A stretch of DNA of 64,000 nt. Origin: Edaphosphingomonas laterariae. Its GTDB lineage: Bacteria; Pseudomonadota; Alphaproteobacteria; Sphingomonadales; Sphingomonadaceae. Location: NCBI RefSeq assembly GCF_900188165.1, contig NZ_FZOS01000004.1:62001-126000 (forward strand), in the 5' to 3' direction. Numbering within the stretch: the first letter of the stretch is position 1; each line of letters begins with the position of its first letter. Position numbers and translations under genes: made by a program. This document shows positions 1 through 10,275 of this stretch, piece after piece. The notes under the pieces were generated by a model, which saw only the letters and a list, made by a program, of their open reading frames with translations, searched no databases and was not told where the DNA came from.

Positions 1-1
1 C

Positions 2-535
2 CTGCTGTGCGAAACGATCCCCGCGCCGCCCGCCAATGTGAATTTCGCGGTGGTGCAGGATGTGGACAACCCCACGCTGAAGACGACGCGGGCGCGGTTG
101 CAGGCGCATCTCGACGACGAGGAATGCGCTAGCTGCCACAAGCTGACCGACCCGATGGGGCTGGCGCTGGAGAAGTTCGACGGCGCGGGCCAGTTCCGCA
201 CGACCGAACATGGCGAAGCGATCGACACGACCGGCAGCTTCGCCGACACCCATTTCGATGGCGCGGCGGCGCTCGGCCGGCTGTTCCAGCGCAACCCGCA
301 GCCTATCGATTGCCTTGTCCAATCGACCTGGCGTTATGCGATGGGGCGCAGGCTGGCGGCGTTCGACAAGCCGGTCGTGGCGCGCCTGAACGCCGATTTC
401 GCCGGTACGGGCTATCGCATGGTCGATCTGATCCGCGCGATCGCGCTCAGCCCCCAATTCTACGAATATGAACCTGCAAGCCCGCCTGCCCGCATGGCCG
501 GCTGGCCGGCGCTTGCCACCAAGGGAGCGATGTGA
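2..535 (+). CDS. DUF1588/DUF1585 cytochrome-type protein, C-terminal part (cut by window edge)
   Basis: The reading frame is open from the first bases of the window, so the N-terminus lies outside. The visible 177 residues carry a c-type heme motif CASCH followed by the DPMG...LEKFD pattern typical of DUF1588, and then a C-terminal DUF1585-like part with W-R-Y-A-M-GR. Full-length relatives (the DUF1587/1592/1588/1585 architecture first catalogued in Planctomycetes) are large exported proteins whose reaction is not established. The stop codon overlaps the start of the next gene by one base (TGATG), so the two are surely co-translated. Family assignment is by motif recall and is fairly safe; function is unknown. 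Confidence 0.8.
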   Translation: MLCETIPAPPANVNFAVVQDVDNPTLKTTRARLQAHLDDEECASCHKLTDPMGLALEKFDGAGQFRTTEHGEAIDTTGSFADTHFDGAAALGRLFQRNPQPIDCLVQSTWRYAMGRRLAAFDKPVVARLNADFAGTGYRMVDLIRAIALSPQFYEYEPASPPARMAGWPALATKGAM

Positions 536-1893
536 TGGCGCAGGATTTCAGCCGCCGCGGCTTCATGCTGAAGGGCATATTGGGCGGCGCATCGGTGACG
601 CTGGGCCTGCCGATCCTGGATGCGATGCTGAACGAAAACGGCACCGCCTTCGCCGCGACGCTGGGTGGTGCGCCCCTGCCCGTCCGCTTCGGCACATGGT
701 TCTGGGGGTGCGGGATGATCCCCGCGCGGTTCGAACCCAAAAGCGACGGCGCCAATTACGATCTGCCCCCGCAGCTCGCCCCGATCGAGCCGGTGCGCCA
801 GCATGTAAGCGTGCTGACCGGCTTTGACGTGATGCTCGACGGAAAGGGCAATCTGCCGCACATTTCCGGCAATACGGCGGCGCGTACCGGCGCGCCGGCG
901 GACACGTGGCAGGCGATCGAAGGGCCGACCTTCGACATGCTGATCGCCGACCAGATCGGTGGCGGATCCTATTTCCGATCGCTGGAACTGAGCGCCGACG
1001 GCAATCCGCGCACCAGCCATTCGTTCCGCAACGGCAGCAGCATGAACGCGACGATCCCGAGCGCGGCCGAGCTTTACCAGCGGATCTTCGGCCCCGATTT
1101 CCGCGACCCCAATGCCGCGAGCTTCACCCCCGATCCCAAATTCATCGTGCGCAGGAGCGTGCTTTCGGGCGTGTCGGAACAGCGCGCCGCGCTGCTCGCC
1201 CGCGTCGGCAGCGCGGACCGCGCGCGGCTCGACCAATATTTCACCTCGGTGCGCGAGATGGAGGGCAAGCTCGCTCTGCAATTGCAGAAGCCGCCGCCGG
1301 CCGAAGCCTGCGTGCGGCCCGATGCCCCGGCGCCGCTGCGCGCATCGGCGGACCTCACCGACTTTGAAACGCGCAAGGCCAATCACAAGCTGATGGCCGA
1401 ATTGCTCGCCATGGCGCTGGCCTGCAACCAGACCCGCGCCTTCAACATGAACTTTTCCACGGCAGCGTCGGACCTGCGCACCGCCGGCGATACCACCGGC
1501 TATCACCAGACCACACATGAGGAACTGATTGACCGTTCGGTGGGCTATCAGCGGGTGGTGGACAGTTTCGCCGTTCGCAACATGGAGGCATGGGCGGAGT
1601 TCGTGGCGGCGATGGCGGCGATCCGCGAGGGCGACGGCAGCCTGCTCGATAATATGCTGATCGTCGCCCATTCCGACGTGTCCTACGCCAAGAACCACGA
1701 TGTCGCCGGCATTCCGGTGATGCTGGCGGGCCGCGCCGGCGGCAAGGTGAAGCCCGGCCTTCATGTGCGCGGCGCGGGCGAACCGATCACCCGCGTCGGG
1801 CTGACCGCGCAGCAATTGATGGGCGTTCCGGTCGACAGCTGGGGCACGGACGCGATGCGCACGAACCGCCCGATCAACGAGATCATCGCCTGA
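535..1893 (+). CDS. DUF1552 domain protein, Tat-exported
   Basis: A 452-residue protein starting at the ATG that overlaps the upstream stop; a GTG one codon earlier is possible but less likely. The N-terminus has a twin-arginine signal (SRRGFMLKG, residues 5-13) followed by a hydrophobic stretch, so a folded protein is probably exported to the periplasm. The remainder matches DUF1552, a family that regularly sits next to DUF1592/1588/1585 cytochromes. The motif FGTWFWGCGM near the mature N-terminus and the late DNMLIVAHSDVS stretch are typical. The biochemical role is unknown; its partner upstream suggests a periplasmic redox complex. Confidence 0.85.
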   Translation: MAQDFSRRGFMLKGILGGASVTLGLPILDAMLNENGTAFAATLGGAPLPVRFGTWFWGCGMIPARFEPKSDGANYDLPPQLAPIEPVRQHVSVLTGFDVMLDGKGNLPHISGNTAARTGAPADTWQAIEGPTFDMLIADQIGGGSYFRSLELSADGNPRTSHSFRNGSSMNATIPSAAELYQRIFGPDFRDPNAASFTPDPKFIVRRSVLSGVSEQRAALLARVGSADRARLDQYFTSVREMEGKLALQLQKPPPAEACVRPDAPAPLRASADLTDFETRKANHKLMAELLAMALACNQTRAFNMNFSTAASDLRTAGDTTGYHQTTHEELIDRSVGYQRVVDSFAVRNMEAWAEFVAAMAAIREGDGSLLDNMLIVAHSDVSYAKNHDVAGIPVMLAGRAGGKVKPGLHVRGAGEPITRVGLTAQQLMGVPVDSWGTDAMRTNRPINEIIA

Positions 1894-1921
1894 GCCCCGA
1901 CACCCCAAGGAAAGGTCTGGA

Positions 1922-2392
1922 ATGCCCCCCAAACGGATCGCACATGCGCTTGCCTGGATGGCCGCCGCTGCCGTTTTTGCCACGCCCGTCACCGCAGCGG
2001 CGCCGACGATCGCGGCGGCGGTGAAGGCCCGCAAGGCCAATTACAAGGAGATCGGTGGCGCCTTCAAAACAATCAACGACGAGGTGAAGACGGGCAGCCC
2101 CGACATCGCCACGATCCGCCCGCTGGCGCGCGACATCGCCAACCGGGCGGCAGGCCAGATGAAATGGTTCCCCAAGGGCAGCGGCCCGGAATCGGGCGAA
2201 AAGACGCGCGCCAAGGCGACCATCTGGACCGACATGGCGGGTTTCAATCGCGCCCACACCGGCTTCGTCACGGCCGCGAACAACCTGAACACCGCGATCG
2301 CCAGCGGCAATGCCGGGCAGATCGCCCAGGCGCAGAAGGTGCTCGGCAACAGTTGCAAGACCTGCCATGACCGATATCGCGAAAGTGACTGA
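1922..2392 (+). CDS. class II cytochrome c (cytochrome c'/c556 type)
   Basis: A 156-residue protein with a Sec signal peptide (cleavage probably after AAAA/TAA near residues 25-27) and a four-helix-bundle-like body. The single heme motif CKTCH lies close to the C-terminus, as in class II cytochromes c. It probably accepts or delivers electrons in the periplasm. It begins 28 bases after the DUF1552 gene, and its last 26 bases overlap the following b561 gene, so it is read as part of the same transcript. A monoheme soluble cytochrome next to a membrane b-type cytochrome suggests the two exchange electrons. Confidence 0.88.
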   Translation: MPPKRIAHALAWMAAAAVFATPVTAAAPTIAAAVKARKANYKEIGGAFKTINDEVKTGSPDIATIRPLARDIANRAAGQMKWFPKGSGPESGEKTRAKATIWTDMAGFNRAHTGFVTAANNLNTAIASGNAGQIAQAQKVLGNSCKTCHDRYRESD

Positions 2393-3080
2393 TCCCGCCG
2401 CCGCCGCGCCGCCGCGGGAGCGCATCCGCGTGTGGGATCTGCCCGTGCGGCTGTTCCACTGGACGCTCGTCCCGCTGATCGCCGCGGCCTGGTGGACGGC
2501 CGAGGAACGGATGCTCGAATGGCACCGGCTGGCGGGCTATGCGATCCTGACGCTGCTCTTGTTCCGCATCGGCTGGGGCCTGTGGGGCAGCACGACCGCG
2601 CGTTTCCGCCATTTCGTGAAGGGGCCGGGCGCGGTGATCCGCCATGGCGCCGATCTGATCCACCGGCGGCCGCATTGCCATGTCGGCCATAACCCGATGG
2701 GCGGATTGAGCGTGGTGGCGATGATCGGCCTGCTGGTCGCGCAGGTAACGCTCGGCCTGTTCGCGGTCGATGTCGACGGGATGGAATCGGGGCCCTTATC
2801 CTATCTCGTCGATTTCGATACGGGGCGGATTGCGGCGGAAACGCATGATCTGGTGTTCAACCTGCTGCTCGGCCTGATCGGGCTGCATCTGGCCGCAATC
2901 CTGTTCCACCGCATCCACGGCCGACATGATCTGATCGGCCCGATGCTACACGGCCGCGCGCCCCGCCCCGACGGCGCTGGCGCGCAAGGCGAGATCGGCT
3001 TTGCGCCCAACTGGCTCGCCCTGCTGACGCTCGCGGTGGTGGCGGGGCTGGTCTGGCTGCTGGTCCGCCAGCCGGGCTAA
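2367..3080 (+). CDS. cytochrome b561-type membrane protein
   Basis: Starts at the ATG inside the end of the cytochrome c' gene (MTDIAKVTDP). The 237-residue product has about four hydrophobic segments and the b561/Ni-hydrogenase cytochrome b signature VWDLPVRLFHW near the N-terminus. Histidines in later helices (WHRLAGY, GLHLAAILFHRIHG) are candidate heme b ligands. It is expected to pass electrons between the quinone pool and the neighbouring periplasmic cytochrome. The tail ends with another hydrophobic helix. No longer N-terminal extension is needed, since upstream in-frame sequence is only the other frame of the cytochrome gene. Confidence 0.88.
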   Translation: MTDIAKVTDPAAAAPPRERIRVWDLPVRLFHWTLVPLIAAAWWTAEERMLEWHRLAGYAILTLLLFRIGWGLWGSTTARFRHFVKGPGAVIRHGADLIHRRPHCHVGHNPMGGLSVVAMIGLLVAQVTLGLFAVDVDGMESGPLSYLVDFDTGRIAAETHDLVFNLLLGLIGLHLAAILFHRIHGRHDLIGPMLHGRAPRPDGAGAQGEIGFAPNWLALLTLAVVAGLVWLLVRQPG

Positions 3081-3095
3081 CCCCGCCTGTTGCGC

Positions 3096-3911
3096 TCAGC
3101 TATTGCCGAAGGACGGCGGCCGCTTTTCCAGGAAGGCGGCCACGGCCTCTTCATGATCCGCCGTATGGTGGGCGAGCGCCTGATAGGCCGCCGACAATTC
3201 GAGCAGCGGCGCGAGCTTCATATCCTGACCTTCGCGCAGCAGGCGCTTGGCAAGCCGCGTGGCATGGCCCGGATTGGCGGCAACGCGCGCGGCGATCGCC
3301 TTCGCCGTATCGAGCAGGCGATCGGCCGGCACGACTTCGCTCACCAGACCATATTCGAGCGCCTTGGCCGCGTCGATCACATCGCCGGTCAGCGTCATCA
3401 GCGAGGCACGCGCCATGCCGATCACGCGCGGCAGCAACCAAGCACCGCCATCGCCGGGGACGATGCCCAGCTTGACGAAGCTTTCCGCGAAGATCGCATT
3501 GTCGGCCGCAACGCGGATATCGCACATGCAGGCGAGATCGAGCCCCGCGCCGATCGCCGGGCCGTTGACGGCGGCGATCACCGGCACTTCAAGTTCATAT
3601 AGCGCCATCGGTATGCGCTGGATGCCCGAGCGATATTTGTTGCGCAGATCGAAGGGCGAGCCCGCGAACATGCCCTTGCGATCGCGCATATGCTTTACAT
3701 TGCCGCCCGCGCAGAAGGACGATCCCGCGCCCGTCAGCACCACCGCCTTCACGCTGGCGTCGGCGGCGACCGACGCGCAGAAATCCTCGATCTCCTCGAT
3801 ATGGCTCTGTTCGGAGATCGCGTTGCGTTCCTGGGGCCGGTTGAGCGTGGCGGTAACGACCGCGCCGTCGCGTTCGACCAGAAGGAAATTTTCCAAAATG
3901 CTGCACTCCAT
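3096..3911 (-). CDS. enoyl-CoA hydratase/isomerase (crotonase fold)
   Basis: 271 residues with crotonase landmarks: the oxyanion-hole loop SSFCAGGNV and the second active-site segment GPAIGAGLDLACMCD. It probably hydrates or isomerises an enoyl-CoA intermediate. The glutamate pair of classical hydratases is partly replaced (GIVPGDGGAWLLPR keeps the usual Gly-rich turn and Asp), so exact chemistry is open. It is transcribed divergently from the LysR regulator at 4000, with 88 bases between them containing an inverted repeat, and is likely one of that regulator's targets. Confidence 0.88.
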   Translation of the reverse strand: MECSILENFLLVERDGAVVTATLNRPQERNAISEQSHIEEIEDFCASVAADASVKAVVLTGAGSSFCAGGNVKHMRDRKGMFAGSPFDLRNKYRSGIQRIPMALYELEVPVIAAVNGPAIGAGLDLACMCDIRVAADNAIFAESFVKLGIVPGDGGAWLLPRVIGMARASLMTLTGDVIDAAKALEYGLVSEVVPADRLLDTAKAIAARVAANPGHATRLAKRLLREGQDMKLAPLLELSAAYQALAHHTADHEEAVAAFLEKRPPSFGNS

Positions 3912-3943
3912 CTTGCGCGGGATGACGCGATCATGGCTAGGCG

Positions 3944-3960
3944 GATGGCGTCACGCCATC
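3944..3960. promoter_or_regulatory. inverted repeat in the crotonase/LysR divergent promoter
   Basis: Arms GATGGCG and CGCCATC separated by three bases, midway between two divergent start codons (3911 and 4000). Position and symmetry fit a LysR-type operator, although it is not the canonical T-N11-A form. Function is inferred from position only. Confidence 0.4.
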
Positions 3961-3999
3961 TAATATCAATTAAAAGAACGGCGATACATCGGAACTATC

Positions 4000-4869
4000 A
4001 TGGATCTGCGCCAGCTGCTGTATTTCACCACGCTTGCCGATACGCTCAATTTCCATCGGGCGGCGGAGCGGCTGAACATATCGCAACCGCCGCTGACCGT
4101 CGCGATCCGCAAGCTGGAGGAGCAATTGGGCGCGCAATTGTTCGTGCGCGGGCCGCGCGGCGTGGCGCTGACGGCCGCCGGGCAGGCCGCGCTGGAACCC
4201 GCCCGCGCCGCGCTGGCCCGCGCGCAGGATGTGCGGGCCGCGGTGCGGCAGGGCCAGACGGGCGAGCGCGGCCAGCTGCGCATAGGTTTCGTCGGATCGG
4301 CCATCTATTCCATGCTGCCACGCCTGATCCCCGATTATCGCCACCGCTTTCCGCTGGTCGATCTGGTGCTGGAGGATTCGACGAGCGTCGACATCGCGCG
4401 CGGGCTGCGCGACGGGGAGCTTGACGTCGGCCTCGTCCGGCTGCCGCTGCTGGACGCCAAGGGGCTGACCATCAAGGTGGTCGAAACCGATGAGCTGATC
4501 GCCGCCGTGCCCGCGAAGAGCGCCTTTGCCGCATCGTCGCGCATGGCGCTGGCCAGCCTGGCCCGCGAGCCGTTCATCCTCCACACGCGGATCAGCGTGC
4601 TCAACATGGTCGCGCTGATGGCCTGCCATGAAGCGGGCTTCACCCCCAATGTGGCGCAGGAAGCGACGCAGGTGCACACCATCCTGAGCCTTGTGCAGAG
4701 CGGGCTGGGCGTGGCGCTGGTGCCCGCCCGCGCGACGCGGCAGGTGCCCGATGGCGTGCGATTGGTGCGGCTCGAAAATCCGCCACGGATTGAGGCGGGC
4801 ATCGCCATCCCCGATCAGGCCAGCCCCGCGGCGATCAACTTCCTGACGATGGCGACATCCGATAGCTGA
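4000..4869 (+). CDS. LysR-family transcriptional regulator
   Basis: 289 residues. The N-terminal winged helix-turn-helix (residues 1-60, with NFHRAAERLNISQPPLT) is characteristic, and the rest is a type 2 periplasmic-binding-like effector domain (GQLRIGFVGSA starting near residue 90). It probably responds to an aromatic or CoA-related metabolite and controls the crotonase transcribed away from it and perhaps the acyl-CoA dehydrogenase operon that starts 100 bases downstream. The effector is not predictable from sequence. Confidence 0.92.
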   Translation: MDLRQLLYFTTLADTLNFHRAAERLNISQPPLTVAIRKLEEQLGAQLFVRGPRGVALTAAGQAALEPARAALARAQDVRAAVRQGQTGERGQLRIGFVGSAIYSMLPRLIPDYRHRFPLVDLVLEDSTSVDIARGLRDGELDVGLVRLPLLDAKGLTIKVVETDELIAAVPAKSAFAASSRMALASLAREPFILHTRISVLNMVALMACHEAGFTPNVAQEATQVHTILSLVQSGLGVALVPARATRQVPDGVRLVRLENPPRIEAGIAIPDQASPAAINFLTMATSDS

Positions 4870-4969
4870 TCGCTATCACTTTGGCACCGGATAATATTGG
4901 ACTTGAATGAGGGGCGCGCAAAAACAGGGGCGCAGCCGGATGGCCATCACAACAGCCAAGTGAGCCCCC

Positions 4970-6120
4970 TTGTTCGAAAGCCTGTCCCCTACCCAGCTTC
5001 CCGCCGCCGATGAGGCGTTGCGCGAACCTGTCCGCACCCTGATCGCCGAGGCCGTGGCGCACCTGCCGCTGGATCGGCGCGCCCGTTCCTGGCAGGGCTT
5101 CGACGCCGCGCTGAGCCGCAAACTCGGACAGGCCGGCTTTCTGGGCCTGACCTTGCCCAAGCGTTATGGCGGTGCCGAACGTGGGCCGTTCGCCCGCTTC
5201 GTGATCGTCGAGGAACTGCTGGCGGCCGGCGCCCCGGTGGCGGCCCACTGGATCGCCGACCGGCAAAGCGCGCCCCTGATCCTGAATTACGGCAATGAGG
5301 ACCAGCGCCAATTCTATCTGCCGCGCATCTGCCGGGGCGAAGCCTTTTTCTGCATCGGGATGAGCGAGCCGGGTTCCGGCTCCGATCTGGCCAGCGTGCG
5401 CACCCGCGCCGAACGGACCGACCATGGCTGGCGGCTCAACGGCCAGAAGATCTGGACCACCAACGCGCCGCACAGCGATTATATGATCGCATTGGTGCGG
5501 ACATCGGGCACGGCGGAGGACCGGCAATCGGGCCTGTCGCAACTGATCGTCGACCTGAAGGCGCCGGGCATCACCATCCGCCCGATCGTGGACCTGACCG
5601 GGGACGCGCACTTCGCCGAGGTGTTCTTCGACAATGTCGAACTCGGCGAGGATGCGCTGATCGGCACCGAGGGCCAGGGCTGGAAACAGGTGACGGCGGA
5701 GCTGGCGTTCGAGCGATCCGGCCCGGAACGCATCTATTCGAGCATGGTGCTGATCGACGCGTGGATCGCGCATGTTGCGGCGATGGGCCGGCTGGACGGC
5801 GCCACCGCCGCGCTGGCCGGGCGGATGACCGCCGAAATCGCGACGCTGCGGGCCATGTCACTCGCCGTTACGGGATTGCTGGCGGCGGGGCAGAGCCCGG
5901 TGGTGGAAGCATCGCTGGTCAAGGATCTTGGCACCACGTTCGAACAGGCGGTGCCCGCGTGGATCGGTGACGATCTGGCCGCGCATCCCGACGAGCCTGT
6001 GTCGCCGGACCTCCATCGCACCATCGCCTATCTTGGCCAGATCGCGCCCAGCTTTTCGCTGCGCGGCGGCACGCGTGAGATCCTGCGGGGGATCATCGCG
6101 CGCGGACTGGGGCTTCGCTG

Positions 6121-6121
<1 letters not shown>
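4970..6121 (+). CDS. acyl-CoA dehydrogenase, catalytic-type subunit
   Basis: 383 residues, started at TTG because an in-frame stop lies directly upstream (4961-4963) and no ATG precedes the conserved region. It shows the FAD-binding pattern CIGMSEPGSGSDLAS and the following GQKIWTTNA, and a C-terminal four-helix domain ending SLRGGTREILRG. These belong to the long-chain/steroid-type acyl-CoA dehydrogenase group. It should introduce an alpha,beta double bond into an acyl-CoA. The next gene, overlapping by one base, encodes a partner dehydrogenase, a pairing seen in alpha2-beta2 acyl-CoA dehydrogenases of steroid and alicyclic acid degradation. Confidence 0.9.
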
Positions 6122-8078
<1,957 letters not shown>

Positions 8079-8079
8079 C

Positions 8080-8967
8080 ATGGCGGATGTGCGCTACAAC
8101 ACGCTCGGCTACGAGATCGACGACGGGCTGCTGCAACTGCGCCTATCGCGCCCGGCGCAGCTGAACGCCTTTACCGTCGAGATGGCCGACGAACTGGTCG
8201 ACGCCTATCGCCGGGCCAGCGCCGACGATGCGATCAAGGCGATCGTGCTAAGCGGCAGCGGCCGCGCCTTCTGCGCCGGGATGGACCTTTCGGTCGGCGG
8301 CAATGTGTTCGGGCTGGACGAGGCGCTGGCGCCGGACATGGCCGACATGCGCGAACGGCTGGACGATCCCGCGATCGCGCGCGGCGTGCGCGATACCGGC
8401 GGGCGCGTGGCGCTGGCGATGTTCGAATGCCTGAAGCCGATCGTCGGCGCGATCAACGGCGCCGCCGTGGGCATCGGCGCCACGATGACGCTGCCCATGG
8501 ATTTCCGGCTGGCATCGGCCGACGCGCGCATCGGCTTCGTCTTCGGGCGGCTGGGCATCACGCCGGAAGCCTGTTCGACATGGTTCCTGCCGCGCATCGT
8601 CGGCCTCGAGAAGGCGCTGGAATGGCTGTATAGCGCGCGCATCCTGACCGCCGAGGAAGCGATGGCCGGCGGGCTGGTGCGTTCGGTGCATCCCGCCGAC
8701 GAACTGGTGGAGGCCGCCAGTGCCTTTGCCCGGACGCTGATTTCGGATCGTTCGCCGATCAGCGTCGCGCTGATCCGCCAGATGCTCTACCACAATATCG
8801 GCGCCGGCCATCCGATGGAGGCGCACCGCGTGGAATCCCTTGCGATGTTCTACACCAGCATCGGCGACGGACGCGAAGGCGTGGCCGCGTTCCTGGAAAA
8901 GCGCAAACCCCGATTTGCCGGCGCGGCTTCGGCAATGCCGCCATTCTACCCGTGGACCGACGGTTGA
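8080..8967 (+). CDS. enoyl-CoA hydratase/isomerase (crotonase fold)
   Basis: 295 residues starting one base after the previous stop. Crotonase motifs: SGSGRAFCAGMDLS (oxyanion hole) and NGAAVGIGATMTLPMD, then FGRLGITPEACSTWFLPR, which carries a Glu in the position of a catalytic acid. The long insertion after the first motif (residues 70-110) is seen in family members acting on bulky substrates. It most likely hydrates the product of the acyl-CoA dehydrogenase pair. This is the last gene of the tightly spaced run 4970-8967. Confidence 0.9.
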   Translation: MADVRYNTLGYEIDDGLLQLRLSRPAQLNAFTVEMADELVDAYRRASADDAIKAIVLSGSGRAFCAGMDLSVGGNVFGLDEALAPDMADMRERLDDPAIARGVRDTGGRVALAMFECLKPIVGAINGAAVGIGATMTLPMDFRLASADARIGFVFGRLGITPEACSTWFLPRIVGLEKALEWLYSARILTAEEAMAGGLVRSVHPADELVEAASAFARTLISDRSPISVALIRQMLYHNIGAGHPMEAHRVESLAMFYTSIGDGREGVAAFLEKRKPRFAGAASAMPPFYPWTDG

Positions 8968-9015
8968 TCGCATAATCGGCCGCGCGGGCGCGGATGCGCT
9001 TGCGGGCAGCGGCGC

Positions 9016-9042
9016 TTATGGTAAGTATTCACTCACTCATAA
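9016..9042. promoter_or_regulatory. imperfect palindrome upstream of the 9066 gene
   Basis: TTATG at 9016-9020 and CATAA at 9038-9042 bracket an AT-rich core containing the direct repeat CACTCACTC. It sits 24 bases before the start codon of the next gene, in an otherwise GC-rich gap, and looks like a TetR-type operator or promoter element. Inferred from symmetry only. Confidence 0.3.
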
Positions 9043-9065
9043 ATCAGATCGAGAGGAAACCGGAA

Positions 9066-10136
9066 ATGCCCACCGATCTTGCGTCCGTTATCCGCCCCGT
9101 ATCCGAACCGCGCGTCGTCGACGGCGCCTATAGCGACGACCAACATGCCCGCATGATCGACGTCGTGCGCCGCGAAGGCCCGTGGCAGCTGATCCTGGCG
9201 CAGCATTTCGCATCGGCCGAAGAAGTGATCGCCACCATGTCCGGCGCGATGCCCGAGGGCGTGACGCCGACCTTCGACATGTTCCTGACGCCGACTTTCC
9301 GTGGCTATTTCGCCAAATATGGCACTTGCCTCTACCCCGAGCTGGAGGATTGCTTCCACAATTCGGATTTCCTGGCGCGGGCGCGTTCCTACTGGAATGC
9401 CGATTATGCGCGGCCGGATAATATGCTGTTCAACATCCAGGGCCCGGCGCACAGCTATGATCCGGCGCATCTGGACGCCACCCAGTTTCGCGGCATCGAC
9501 CAGAAGAACACGCCGATCTGGCTGATGAACACGATGACCAAATCGGGCCTGTTCCAGCACTGGCTGATGAAGAAGGCGCAGGTGATCGCCTGGTTCTACA
9601 AGGGCACGATCGGCGGCGGCTTTACCTATTGGCCGCAGGGGCCGCTGGCCGAACCCAAGCGCCTAGCCGCGCCGATGTGGAACCGCGCCGTCGTCGTCCA
9701 GAACGAGATGATGTACCACCGGGGCGAGGCCAACGGCCCGATCGACCAGCGGCTGCCCAAGGGGCTGGCCTTCGAATCGCTCTTCGAAGCCGATCCGGCG
9801 GTGGCCGATGGCTGGCAGATCACGACCGCCGGCGATGTGATCCAGAAGATCCCGGCGAGCGAGATGCGCTTCCTGGTCCACTGGGGCGCCGAGGTCTATT
9901 CCGACTTCGACGAACTGAAGATGGTGATGGAACATAGCGACGACCTGACCCACGATCAGGTGTTCGACATGTTCATCGCCGACATGCGCGCGCGCGGCCA
10001 CAGCTTTGAAGTGCCGACCGATCCGCTGCGCGACCGGGATTTCATCAAGCTGCTGACCGGGATCTACGATCTCGGCACGCCGCGCATCTATCCCGCCGAA
10101 GCCCCTGGGCCCCATCAGGAACAACTCGCCGCCTGA
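9066..10136 (+). CDS. unrecognised protein in catabolic operon; possible non-heme iron oxygenase-like fold
   Basis: 356 residues; the ATG at 9066 is preceded by GAGAGGAAA. I do not recognise the family with certainty. There is no signal peptide or membrane segment. The protein is rich in Trp, Tyr and Met and has one conserved-looking segment, PAHLDATQFRG (His-X-Asp-like), and a later EMMYHRGEANGP with a His and an acid. Together these could form a His/Asp/His metal site as in 2-oxoglutarate oxygenases, but this is speculative. It lies between the crotonase run and the CoA-transferase and has its own leader with a palindrome, so it may be separately regulated. Confidence 0.6.
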   Translation: MPTDLASVIRPVSEPRVVDGAYSDDQHARMIDVVRREGPWQLILAQHFASAEEVIATMSGAMPEGVTPTFDMFLTPTFRGYFAKYGTCLYPELEDCFHNSDFLARARSYWNADYARPDNMLFNIQGPAHSYDPAHLDATQFRGIDQKNTPIWLMNTMTKSGLFQHWLMKKAQVIAWFYKGTIGGGFTYWPQGPLAEPKRLAAPMWNRAVVVQNEMMYHRGEANGPIDQRLPKGLAFESLFEADPAVADGWQITTAGDVIQKIPASEMRFLVHWGAEVYSDFDELKMVMEHSDDLTHDQVFDMFIADMRARGHSFEVPTDPLRDRDFIKLLTGIYDLGTPRIYPAEAPGPHQEQLAA

Positions 10137-10152
10137 TCCCGGGCGCGATGGT

Positions 10153-10175
10153 GGCGGGCCTGCACATGGCCCGCC
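10153..10175 (+). terminator. stem-loop after the 9066 gene
   Basis: Arms GGCGGGCC and GGCCCGCC around a seven-base loop, starting 16 bases after the stop codon. There is no clean T-run (a CT-rich stretch follows), so it may be a weak terminator or an RNA-stabilising hairpin. Confidence 0.5.
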
Positions 10176-10275
10176 GCCCTTCCCTTCCCATCAAACGGAG
10201 AACTGACTTGCGCCTTTCGTGCCCGTCCCGGTCGCGCCTGCACCAGCCATCAGAACGCTCGCAGGGGTTTCGGCA

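Noticed and set aside
460-2040. Long minus-strand open frame over the DUF1552 gene
   Set aside because: No ribosome site, no motif, and skewed composition; the plus-strand gene has a Tat signal and family match.
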